From NCBI GenBank assembly GCA_003499585.1, contig DNSU01000021.1, forward strand, positions 1-12,486: DNA of 12,486 nucleotides, written 5' to 3'. This DNA is from Cyanobacteria bacterium UBA9579. GTDB taxonomy: Bacteria > Cyanobacteriota > Vampirovibrionia > Gastranaerophilales > UBA9579. A model generated the notes under the pieces. It searched no databases, was not told the origin of the DNA, and saw nothing but the letters and a program-made list of their open reading frames with translations. The first letter of the stretch is position 1. Every line of letters starts with the position of its first letter. The position numbers and the translations under genes were made by a program. Below are positions 1-8,022 of this stretch, piece after piece.

Positions 1-1
1 T

Positions 2-913
2 AGGGCAACTGCTAATTTATATTTTATGAGTGCGATAGGATTAACAGGTGTACAGGTAATAGCGCAGGCAACAGCCATATCGGATCCTGTTTATCCGAGC
101 CCTTATTTCCCCAGATACCCTGCTGTTGGAAGTGTAATAGGTACCAGTGGAACTAATCAAGCTGGTATATACGGTTATGCTGATAACCAGAGTCTGGATT
201 TGGGGTCTTGTGGTTACACTCTTCTTAGAATGCCTGCTTTTGTTGTTGATGGTACTGGCGCTGATTTATATATCAAAGAAAAAGACTTTCTTGATGGATA
301 TTTTGTTTATATAGGAGTTCCATATTCATATGGCAGTACATCTACATCAAGTATTAGGTGGGTTAATGTTAGTTGTACTGGGATACCAGCTTCAGGAGCA
401 GCTACCACAAGTCAGGTGGGATCTTATTTATCAGATGTAGTATATGCAAGTGGTACATGGCAAATAACTCAAGCTAAATTTTATGGAAGCGGATATTTTG
501 ATATAGGCAAGAAATGTTATGACTCAAGTAATAATTTGATTTATGATGGTAGTATTATTAAAACTGCAATATATATTGCGATAATTGATGATTGTGTTAA
601 TGATGGGTTCAGTACGACTGATTTTACTAATCCCGTTGTATCAACCACACAAGCTCAAATTGATACGGTTGGAGTCTTGCACCATTCAAGATTAATAAAA
701 TATGCTTATATTAACCTGGATACAGATGGTGATGGGGTTATAGATTTTTTGGAAGATGCTATTGGATTAAATAAAAATAGTACGGACACAGATGGTGATG
801 GTATACCAGATGGCTCAGAATATGTCGGGTGGTTTGGTGCGTATATTCCAATAACCAGCTCAGGTATAGCTCAGGCATATTTTACTAACCCAAAAATATC
901 AGATCATCCATAA
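2..913 (+). CDS. Secreted protein with two C-terminal TSP3-like calcium loops (5' partial)
   Basis: The frame is open to the left edge of the window, so the gene almost certainly begins upstream. The first in-frame ATG is at 26 and has no convincing ribosome binding site. The codons before it add hydrophobic residues after an Arg, so residues encoded by about 2-85 look like the end of a signal peptide with an AQA/ATA-type cleavage site before ISDP. The body is rich in Gly, Ser, Thr and Tyr, with four Cys spread through it, as in an exported protein. Near the C-terminus (residues about 232 and 254, counted from Met26) are two DTDGDG loops. These resemble thrombospondin type 3/dockerin calcium-binding repeats, and the second continues into IPDGSEY. 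I do not recognise the N-terminal 225 residues. Likely a calcium-stabilised surface or secreted protein; ligand unknown. It converges with cdd, 23 bp apart. Confidence 0.75.
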   Translation, partial: RATANLYFMSAIGLTGVQVIAQATAISDPVYPSPYFPRYPAVGSVIGTSGTNQAGIYGYADNQSLDLGSCGYTLLRMPAFVVDGTGADLYIKEKDFLDGYFVYIGVPYSYGSTSTSSIRWVNVSCTGIPASGAATTSQVGSYLSDVVYASGTWQITQAKFYGSGYFDIGKKCYDSSNNLIYDGSIIKTAIYIAIIDDCVNDGFSTTDFTNPVVSTTQAQIDTVGVLHHSRLIKYAYINLDTDGDGVIDFLEDAIGLNKNSTDTDGDGIPDGSEYVGWFGAYIPITSSGIAQAYFTNPKISDHP

Positions 914-936
914 TAATAGAGAAATTAGGGTCTTAT

Positions 937-1329
937 CTAAAGTAAGAAAGGTTTTGGCAAAAGTTCAGAAATATTGCTAGTTAAAGGTTCTCCATTAGAA
1001 TCTTCGATTATAACAATAGCATTTTTTGAAAATTCAGTAATCCATTGTCTACAAGCTCCACATGGATAACATAACTTCGAATTTGGACTATATATAGCAA
1101 TTGCAGTAAGACCTGTCTTTTTTCCATCAGCTATAGCTGCTGAAATTGCAGTTCTTTCAGCACAAGTGGTTAAACCGTAGCTGGAATTTTCGACGTTACA
1201 GCCTTTATATACACTTCCATCTTCAAATAAAGCACAAGCTCCTACCAGGAATTTTGAATATGGAGCATATGCATTTCCTGAAGCTTCAGATGCTATTGTT
1301 AGAAGATATTTTGGATTTATATCTGACAT
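937..1329 (-). CDS. cdd: Cytidine deaminase
   Basis: Zinc-dependent hydrolysis of cytidine/deoxycytidine to uridine/deoxyuridine in cytosolic pyrimidine salvage. At 130 residues it has the normal size of the short tetrameric family. Signatures are visible: NVENSSYG (45-52) for ribose binding, TCAERTA (55-61) with zinc ligand Cys56 and catalytic Glu58, and PCGACRQ (89-95) with zinc ligands Cys90 and Cys93. The ATG at 1329 lies 14 bp after the pyrG stop, so cdd is the last gene of a gatC-pyrG-cdd unit. Its own Shine-Dalgarno is weak and it may depend on translational coupling. Placing the salvage enzyme beside CTP synthase groups two steps of cytidine nucleotide balance. Family assignment is secure. 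Confidence 0.95.
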   Translation of the reverse strand: MSDINPKYLLTIASEASGNAYAPYSKFLVGACALFEDGSVYKGCNVENSSYGLTTCAERTAISAAIADGKKTGLTAIAIYSPNSKLCYPCGACRQWITEFSKNAIVIIEDSNGEPLTSNISELLPKPFLL

Positions 1330-1343
1330 AATTATTTTCTACT

Positions 1344-3324
<1,981 letters not shown>

Positions 3325-3331
3325 TTTTATA

Positions 3332-3336
3332 CTCCT
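3332..3336 (-). promoter_or_regulatory. Shine-Dalgarno site for the TTG start of gatC
   Basis: AGGAG on the minus strand, 7 nt before the TTG at 3324. No ATG nearby gives a better reading of the conserved GatC N-terminus. Confidence 0.75.
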
Positions 3337-3391
3337 GAATATTAAATTTTAATGATGCTCTATTAAAGACATTTATCGTTAATTTAAATAG

Positions 3392-3418
3392 GTGATTTTA
3401 TCACTTAGAATTATTATA
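3392..3418 (-). promoter_or_regulatory. Candidate gatC-pyrG-cdd promoter with small palindrome
   Basis: A perfect TATAAT on the minus strand (3413-3418) lies about 90 bp before gatC; I see no good -35 at 16-18 bp. Just downstream, near where transcription would begin, is a small inverted repeat (GTGAT, 3-nt spacer, ATCAC; 3392-3404) that could be an operator. The arms are only 5 bp, so this is weak. Confidence 0.35.
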
Positions 3419-3482
3419 GTGGAAATGCTTAAAAACTTTTTAGTTAAATGAAGAAATATCAAGTAATTTTTTATTGATTAAT

Positions 3483-4679
3483 TTATTTCAGAAATGATTC
3501 AAGGTCTTCTATATTTTCTGTTTCAAGCATTATTTCTGAATATATTTGACATAGATTATCTTCATTTAATCCTAAATATTCCAAAACTCTCTCATCAAAT
3601 AATCCAATATCAAAGCCATCAAAGTCCAGTGCTATATGAGAAATAATATTTCCTACATATACAATACTTGTTAGCTGTTTATTATCCAGAGCTTCAAGCG
3701 GATAGTGGTGATAATGTATGACATTAGTTAAACCTGACGGTAAATTCCATTCATCTGCTATTAAATATCCAATATCCTGGTGGTTAATACTGCAATATCT
3801 TTTTTCTGCCAGCATTATTCTGTTATCCATTGGATAAGGAGCTTCTTGAAGAGCGCTAACATAATTTTCATGATCGTACTGATCAAGTATTATTTTGCCG
3901 ATGTCGTGCAGTATTGCAGCACTGAAGATATCATCCTGTTCTTGCAAATGAAGAAATTTATCGATTTTTTTTGCTGCTATTGCTGTAGTTAAAGAGTGTC
4001 TCCATAGCTTTTTGTAGTCTAAGACTTTAATTTTATCATTCTTTGGTGCAAAGATTTTGAAAATAGTTGATGATAAAACAAGTCCTCTTATTGTAGTGAA
4101 GCCAAGAATCATTATGGCATGCTGAATTGAGCTTATTTGTTTTGGAAAACCGTAATAAGCTGAATTAACAAGTTTTAATACTCTGGAAGTTAAGCCAGTG
4201 TCGTGGGCTATTACTTTACTTAATTGTGCAGCTGAAGAATTAGGATCTTGCACCAATTCCATTACTCTTGTTACTATTTCAGGTAGTGAAGGAATATCTT
4301 TGACTTTGTATTTTGCTAATTTTGAATTGCTAATTGCTGCAATACTTGGCTTTGTAGCTGAATATTCAGCTATAGAATAAATACCGGTATTATGTCTGTT
4401 TAATTCTGTGGTTACCCAGGTTTTTGTTAAATTATCCTTGGCCAATATATCATTCTTTGAGATAACAACCTTTTCAAATCCTTTAGATGCTGCATCACCT
4501 ATTAATTTGGTTAATGCAGGAGGAAAGTCGGCGTTATTAATAGCTTCCTCGTATATTTTAACCAGTTCGAAATTATATTTCTGGCAAAACTCAGCTATTT
4601 TATCCTTTTGGCTTTTTATATCCTCAGATCTATCATCTTTATGAGTTTTATAAGAATTTACGTATCCGACTACTTTCAA
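3483..4679 (-). CDS. HDOD-domain protein with degenerate serine-recombinase-like N-terminus
   Basis: Two-part cytosolic protein of 398 residues. Residues about 1-105 have the layout of a serine resolvase N-terminal domain: a VGYV strand, a SQKDKIAEFCQKYNFELV helix, an ALTKLIGDAASKGFEKVVI segment and a KNDILAKD stretch. The YxRxS catalytic motif reads YVNSYK, so the Arg and Ser are lost and DNA cleavage is not expected. Residues about 128-325 form an HDOD domain: IPSLPEIVTRV, LKLVNSAYYGFP, a His228 region, AAILHDIGK (HD at 258-259), INHQDIG, EWNLP and the IHYHH ending. HDOD proteins usually act as scaffolds or regulators in motility, biofilm and cyclic-di-GMP signalling. The TTG start at 4679 has AGGAG 7 nt upstream. 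It stands alone between 130-bp and 158-bp gaps. The HDOD call is strong; the N-terminal call is by pattern. Confidence 0.85.
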   Translation of the reverse strand: MKVVGYVNSYKTHKDDRSEDIKSQKDKIAEFCQKYNFELVKIYEEAINNADFPPALTKLIGDAASKGFEKVVISKNDILAKDNLTKTWVTTELNRHNTGIYSIAEYSATKPSIAAISNSKLAKYKVKDIPSLPEIVTRVMELVQDPNSSAAQLSKVIAHDTGLTSRVLKLVNSAYYGFPKQISSIQHAIMILGFTTIRGLVLSSTIFKIFAPKNDKIKVLDYKKLWRHSLTTAIAAKKIDKFLHLQEQDDIFSAAILHDIGKIILDQYDHENYVSALQEAPYPMDNRIMLAEKRYCSINHQDIGYLIADEWNLPSGLTNVIHYHHYPLEALDNKQLTSIVYVGNIISHIALDFDGFDIGLFDERVLEYLGLNEDNLCQIYSEIMLETENIEDLESFLK

Positions 4680-4686
4680 AATGATG

Positions 4687-4691
4687 CTCCT
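4687..4691 (-). promoter_or_regulatory. Shine-Dalgarno site for the TTG start of the HDOD gene
   Basis: AGGAG on the minus strand with a 7-nt spacer to the TTG at 4679. It fixes the start of the recombinase-like domain at MKVVGYV. Confidence 0.7.
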
Positions 4692-4809
4692 ACTAGAGAT
4701 TTATATAACGGACAGAGTTTTAACTCCTTTACCCTTTAAAATATATTACTTATTTTCATACCAACATATTTTACTATAGTTTAACATTTAATAGATTTAT
4801 AAGTTTTAA

Positions 4810-5778
4810 TTAATTTTTGCAGATATCGCAGGACTGCATCGTTTCTTCAAACGTTCCCGTCTCACTTTTGTCCTTTTTTTTGTTTACAGGATTATTTTGC
4901 CGTGTATCTTTTACACTGGCTCTTAGTCTTACATCACTTAAAATTTGGTACATATACTGAGTTTGTTCAATATCACCTTTTACACTTATTATAAGACTTG
5001 CTTTTTCAAGTTCACTTAAGGCGTCCTGATATCTGCCCATTTGTTTTAATAGTAATGCAAGATTATAGTGAACATCATAGTTTATAGGTTCAATTTGTAT
5101 AGCTTTACAGTACTCCTGTAATGACTCACTATAATTGCCCAGGACATGAAGTGTTAGTGCCAGGTTATAGCGAGCATCATAGTTGTTAGGTTCTATTTTA
5201 AGTGATTTTCTATAGCTATCAGCGGCACTTATGAGGTAAGTTCTTGCAGCTAGATTGTCATAACTGTATAATAGCGATTTTGCTCTGTAAGCTAGGCCAA
5301 GATTGTAATAAGCTATTGCTTTACTTGATTTCAAATATTTTGAATTGTCAAATAGGAACGGTATTATTATTCTTTTAGGTTTTGAATCAATTGCGTTAAT
5401 GTATTCATTAATAGCTCTATCAATATCATGAAGTTCTTCTGACAAAATAATTCCAAGGTTTATTCTGGCATTAACATAGTTGGGTTTAATATTTAAAGCT
5501 TTTTCATAACAATCTACAGCACTGTAAAAATCTTCAAATGCTGTGTAAATATTGCCTAGATTATACTGGGCTTTGGTATGTTCAGGATAGAGTTGGAGAG
5601 CATAATTGTAATTATTTATTGCTTTTTGATAGTTACTTTCCTGATAGTACTGGTCTCCTTTAAAAACATAATAAAATGCTACTGTTTGCCTGAAATAACT
5701 AGAAACATGGTTATGAAACAGGATTGCAACAGATGCAATTATAAGCATGGGAATTAAAAATATTACTGATTTTTTCAT
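4810..5778 (-). CDS. Membrane-anchored tetratricopeptide repeat protein
   Basis: 322 residues. Residues 4-21 form one hydrophobic segment after MKK, acting as an uncleaved anchor or signal peptide, so the rest should lie outside the cytoplasmic membrane. About six TPR units follow: 41-74, 75-108, 109-132, 157-203 (stretched by an insertion around SLLYSYDNLAARTYLIS), 204-237 and 238-262. Several carry the usual G-Y-A-P pattern, for example AQYNLGNIYTAF and YEKALNIKPN. The tail (about 285-322) is polar, Lys-rich and probably disordered, and ends in a CDICKN motif with a CxxC pair. TPR proteins are protein-protein scaffolds. Its place next to the pilin genes suggests a surface-assembly role, but this is inference from position. 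The ATG at 5778 lacks a clear Shine-Dalgarno. Confidence 0.85.
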   Translation of the reverse strand: MKKSVIFLIPMLIIASVAILFHNHVSSYFRQTVAFYYVFKGDQYYQESNYQKAINNYNYALQLYPEHTKAQYNLGNIYTAFEDFYSAVDCYEKALNIKPNYVNARINLGIILSEELHDIDRAINEYINAIDSKPKRIIIPFLFDNSKYLKSSKAIAYYNLGLAYRAKSLLYSYDNLAARTYLISAADSYRKSLKIEPNNYDARYNLALTLHVLGNYSESLQEYCKAIQIEPINYDVHYNLALLLKQMGRYQDALSELEKASLIISVKGDIEQTQYMYQILSDVRLRASVKDTRQNNPVNKKKDKSETGTFEETMQSCDICKN

Positions 5779-5960
5779 AATTATTAATATTCCAGTAATT
5801 GGAGTGAAATTTAATAAAACCTGTATGTACTGTTTTCAAGGGAGACTAATTTCTGTATATCTTGAAATGTATTACTAATTTGGATTGATATGGCATTTTT
5901 GGCTTTACAAATAAGGTAATAAGGCACATCAATTTTTTTCAATTACTAGTGCATATGTTT

Positions 5961-5969
5961 ATTATACCA
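5961..5969 (-). promoter_or_regulatory. Extended -10 promoter for the TPR gene
   Basis: On the minus strand TGG is followed directly by TATAAT, a perfect extended -10 (TGnTATAAT), which needs little from a -35. It would leave a leader of about 175 nt before the ATG at 5778. A small inverted repeat (TATAC, 2 nt, GTATA; 5963-5974) overlaps it. Confidence 0.45.
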
Positions 5970-6071
5970 GTATACTACCCTGTTGGGGAATTTATATTTT
6001 ATCGCAAACTTGGTTTTATAATACTACACACGCATATATTCGACTCTTACCCAGACACGATCCAGCTATTT

Positions 6072-6099
6072 GATCGAGCATTGCTCGGTCATTTTCTTT
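6072..6099 (+). terminator. Plus-strand terminator-like hairpin
   Basis: Bases 6072-6079 and 6083-6090 pair in an 8-bp stem (one G-T pair) around a 3-nt loop, followed by T-rich ATTTTCTTTTTG. The polarity fits a plus-strand transcript, yet no plus-strand gene precedes it for more than 5 kb. It may end a small RNA or block antisense reading. Confidence 0.4.
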
Positions 6100-6139
6100 T
6101 TGTTCCTGAAAATGCTTTATATAATTGTTAATGCTTATC

Positions 6140-6192
6140 TTTCATAAAAATAACCACATTCTATTTAATAGAATGTGGTTATTTTTATGAAA
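6140..6192. terminator. Perfect 26-bp inverted repeat, bidirectional terminator after the pilin genes
   Basis: Bases 6140-6165 are the exact reverse complement of 6167-6192 with one unpaired base at 6166. The outer stem has an A-tract on one side and a T-tract on the other (ATTTTTAT), so it can act as an intrinsic terminator on either strand. It lies 18 bp beyond the stop of the last pilin gene. A 26-bp perfect stem is much longer than termination needs. Confidence 0.8.
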
Positions 6193-6210
6193 TGTGCTTG
6201 TATTAATAAA

Positions 6211-6402
6211 CTAAGGAGTATATGCTCCAGCTTCGGATAGGCTGTTAGCATTCTGTAGTTTGACGTTAATATTGGTAACAGTAGTTTTAATTTGTTCACC
6301 CATTAACTGTAATACTGCAATAGCTACAACTGATACGAGTGCTAAAATGAGTCCATACTCGACTAAACTTTGTGCTTTTCTTTTTTGTCTACCTTTTAAC
6401 AT
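6211..6402 (-). CDS. Flp/type IVb pilin (class III leader), second of pair
   Basis: 63-residue pilin-like protein. A short basic leader (MLKGRQKRKA) precedes QSLVEYGLILALVSVVAIAV, the Flp/Fap pilin signature: Glu at +5 and Tyr at +6 of the mature protein when cut after Ala10, then a single hydrophobic helix (about 16-34). The rest is a short polar tail ending NANSLSEAGAYTP. The family forms thin bundle pili of the tad (tight adherence) type after cleavage by a dedicated prepilin peptidase. AAAGGAG lies 6 nt before the ATG. It follows a related pilin gene 47 bp upstream. No tad assembly genes (ATPase, secretin, peptidase) are visible in the window, so they must be elsewhere. The longer tail could also suit a minor pilin. 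Confidence 0.85.
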   Translation of the reverse strand: MLKGRQKRKAQSLVEYGLILALVSVVAIAVLQLMGEQIKTTVTNINVKLQNANSLSEAGAYTP

Positions 6403-6408
6403 TGTTGT

Positions 6409-6415
6409 CTCCTTT
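6409..6415 (-). promoter_or_regulatory. Strong Shine-Dalgarno for the second pilin gene
   Basis: AAAGGAG on the minus strand, 6 nt before the ATG at 6402. It is the strongest site near the pilin pair, and it contrasts with the weak site of the first pilin gene. Confidence 0.7.
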
Positions 6416-6449
6416 AAAACCCTACTTGTTTGGTAATTAATTGTATGCT

Positions 6450-6674
6450 CTAGTTATTTTGTTGAAGTACTTGATTAACTGGTTGTAATTTGTCTGATAT
6501 GCCAGTGAATACTCCCTTCATGTGACCTTGCATTGCTATTAAAGCACCAATGGCAAATACCGAGACTAAAGAAATAACTAAAAGGTATTCCACCATTGTA
6601 GCTGCTTGTTTTTTGCTTCTTTTAGCATCTCTTTTTAAAAATTCCACTTGTTTCAATTTATTCATTCTCTGCAT
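6450..6674 (-). CDS. Flp/type IVb pilin with long basic leader, first of pair
   Basis: 74 residues as read from the ATG at 6674. The pilin core is ATMVEYLLVISLVSVFAIGA: cutting after Ala24 puts Glu at +5 and Tyr at +6, as in the neighbouring pilin, followed by one hydrophobic helix (about 28-48). The leader is long and strongly basic (KLKQ, LKRDAKRSKKQ). A second ATG at 6665 would give a 71-residue form; its upstream GCAGAGA resembles a Shine-Dalgarno slightly more than anything before 6674, so the start is uncertain. The two pilins share the VEY/hydrophobic pattern but differ in leader and tail, so they are diverged paralogues rather than a recent duplication. Expected to be exported by a tad-like system encoded elsewhere. 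Confidence 0.82.
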   Translation of the reverse strand: MQRMNKLKQVEFLKRDAKRSKKQAATMVEYLLVISLVSVFAIGALIAMQGHMKGVFTGISDKLQPVNQVLQQNN

Positions 6675-6684
6675 ATCTAAAATA

Positions 6685-6713
6685 ATAATACATTACTTTT
6701 TATAATTAGTTAA
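6685..6713 (-). promoter_or_regulatory. Candidate pilin operon promoter
   Basis: Minus-strand TTAACT (6708-6713) and TATTAT (6685-6690) are separated by exactly 17 bp. Transcription would start near 6678, only a few bases before the ATG at 6674 and 12-13 before the ATG at 6665, which favours the later start. The -35 lies inside the outer arm of the long inverted repeat. Confidence 0.4.
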
Positions 6714-6767
6714 TCACTTTGAAGGGAGATATAAAAAATCACCCTTCAAAGTGATTAACTAATTATA
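6701..6767. terminator. Perfect 26-bp inverted repeat between dapL and the pilins
   Basis: Bases 6701-6726 are the exact reverse complement of 6742-6767, around a 15-nt loop. The distal arm includes the dapL stop codon (6759-6761). On the minus strand a smaller internal hairpin (AATCAC pairing with GTGATT across 8 nt) is followed by TTTTATA, so two exclusive folds are possible: a short terminator or the long stem. It most likely ends dapL transcription. Confidence 0.7.
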
Positions 6768-7946
6768 TCTTATATTTGCAGATTCCAATCTTTGTAAAGC
6801 CTCTTTTAGTTTATCATCAGGTGCTACAAGTGATGCTCTAAAGTATTTATCACTATGTTTTCCGAATGCAATTCCCGGTGTAAATACAACCCCGGTTTTT
6901 TCTAATACCATTTTGCACCATGATTTGGAGTCCTGATTTCCCGGAACTGGCAGCCATATATACATAGTTGCTTTAGGTTTTTTTAGATTCCACCCTAGTT
7001 TATTGAATCCTTCAGTCATGAAATCTCTTCTTTTTTGATATTTTGCTACAATTTCATTTACATGAGATTCTGGCATTTTAAGTGCTGCTATTGCAGCATC
7101 CTGTACAACAGATGATGTTCCGTAATCTATATTGGTTTTTAAGGCATATAAGATTTTGATGAATTCTTTATTTCCAACTGCCCAGCCTATTCTCCATCCT
7201 GCCATGTTGAAGGTTTTAGAGAATGAATGGAACTCTATTGCTATATCTTTTGCTCCTTCAATCTCGAATATACTTAATGGCCTGTATCCATCAAAGCATA
7301 TTTCAGCATATGCAAGGTCAGAACATAGCAATATATTGTATTTGGTACAGTAGTCAACTAATTCTTTATAAAATTCTCTTGTTGCAATGCCTGAAGTTGG
7401 GTTATTAGGATAGCTGACAAAGAATATTTTTGCTCTTTGGGCTACATCTTCAGGAATTGTGGATAAATCTGGCATAAAGCCATTTTTTTCTTCCAATTTT
7501 ACGTGATATACATCCCCGTTTGAAATCCAGGTTCCTCTTGAATGTACAGGATAATACGGATCCGGTACGATATTTATATCACCGGGATCTGTCATTGCTA
7601 ATGCCAGATGAGCAAGGCCTTCTTTTGCGCCTACAAGTATCTGAACCTCGTCAAGGGCATCTAGATCAACATTATATTTTCTTTTCATCCAATCAGCAAC
7701 GGCATATCTAAATTCTTCTTTTCCTCTAAAATTTGGATAACCGTGATTTTTAGAATTATGTAAACTTTGAATAGCGGCTTCAACGATTGGATCTGGAGTG
7801 GCGCCATCAGGATTACCTATTCCTAAGTCAATTAAGCTTGCTCCTTTTGCGCGTTCTTCTTCTTTCCATTCGTCTAATTCTGCAAAAATATAAGTTGGTA
7901 AATTTAGTAACTTTTTTGATGGAATTATATTTACTTTAGTATGCAT
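6759..7946 (-). CDS. dapL: LL-diaminopimelate aminotransferase-type PLP enzyme
   Basis: Class I/II fold-type-I PLP aminotransferase of 395 residues. Motifs in order: LIDLGIGNPDGATP (38-51), GYPNFRGKEEFR (69-80), VGAKEGL (105-111), VPDPYYPVH, FVSYPNNPTSG (176-186), CSDLAYAE (208-215), and HSFSKTFNMAGWRIGW (240-255) with the PLP-binding Lys244. LKTNIDYGTSS follows, and the carboxylate-binding Arg370 is in YFRASL. The KTNIDYG segment and overall pattern fit the DapL group, which converts tetrahydrodipicolinate directly to LL-diaminopimelate for lysine and peptidoglycan, using glutamate. A related alanine or aspartate aminotransferase is the main alternative. GGGAG stands about 10 nt before the ATG at 7946. 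It follows the glycosyltransferase by 70 bp on the same strand. Confidence 0.8.
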   Translation of the reverse strand: MHTKVNIIPSKKLLNLPTYIFAELDEWKEEERAKGASLIDLGIGNPDGATPDPIVEAAIQSLHNSKNHGYPNFRGKEEFRYAVADWMKRKYNVDLDALDEVQILVGAKEGLAHLALAMTDPGDINIVPDPYYPVHSRGTWISNGDVYHVKLEEKNGFMPDLSTIPEDVAQRAKIFFVSYPNNPTSGIATREFYKELVDYCTKYNILLCSDLAYAEICFDGYRPLSIFEIEGAKDIAIEFHSFSKTFNMAGWRIGWAVGNKEFIKILYALKTNIDYGTSSVVQDAAIAALKMPESHVNEIVAKYQKRRDFMTEGFNKLGWNLKKPKATMYIWLPVPGNQDSKSWCKMVLEKTGVVFTPGIAFGKHSDKYFRASLVAPDDKLKEALQRLESANIRYN

Positions 7947-7987
7947 ACAATCGGCACTCCCAGAACTAAGTAGTTGAAGATATTCTA

Positions 7988-8022
7988 TATTAATTTTTCT
8001 CCATATTCAAGAAAAATTAATA
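7988..8022. repeat. 13-bp perfect inverted repeat across the glycosyltransferase stop
   Basis: Bases 7988-8000 pair exactly with 8010-8022 across a 9-nt loop. The repeat contains the stop codon of the upstream gene (8017-8019). On the transcribed strand it is not followed by a T-tract, so it is a poor intrinsic terminator and more likely an mRNA-stabilising or processing hairpin between the two genes. Confidence 0.6.

Larger units (their letters stand above)
5779..6139. other. Intergenic region between the TPR and pilin genes
   Basis: No convincing protein gene. It holds an extended -10 facing the TPR gene (5961-5969), a TATAAT on the plus strand (6017-6022) without a good -35, and a plus-strand hairpin followed by T-rich sequence (6072-6099). 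A 60-codon open frame at 5949-6131 has no ribosome binding site and no recognisable protein character. Confidence 0.6.

Noticed and set aside
931..947. 5-bp inverted repeat (TCTTA/TAAGA) between the first gene and cdd as a terminator
   Set aside because: Too short and without a good T-tract on either strand; not called.
6039..6046. TTCGACTC, resembling a tRNA T-loop
   Set aside because: The flanking bases do not form a T-stem and no acceptor or anticodon arm can be built around it.
5949..6131. 60-codon plus-strand open frame beginning MHMFIIPVYY
   Set aside because: No ribosome binding site, includes the terminator-like hairpin, and has no recognisable protein pattern; it is likely chance in AT-rich DNA.
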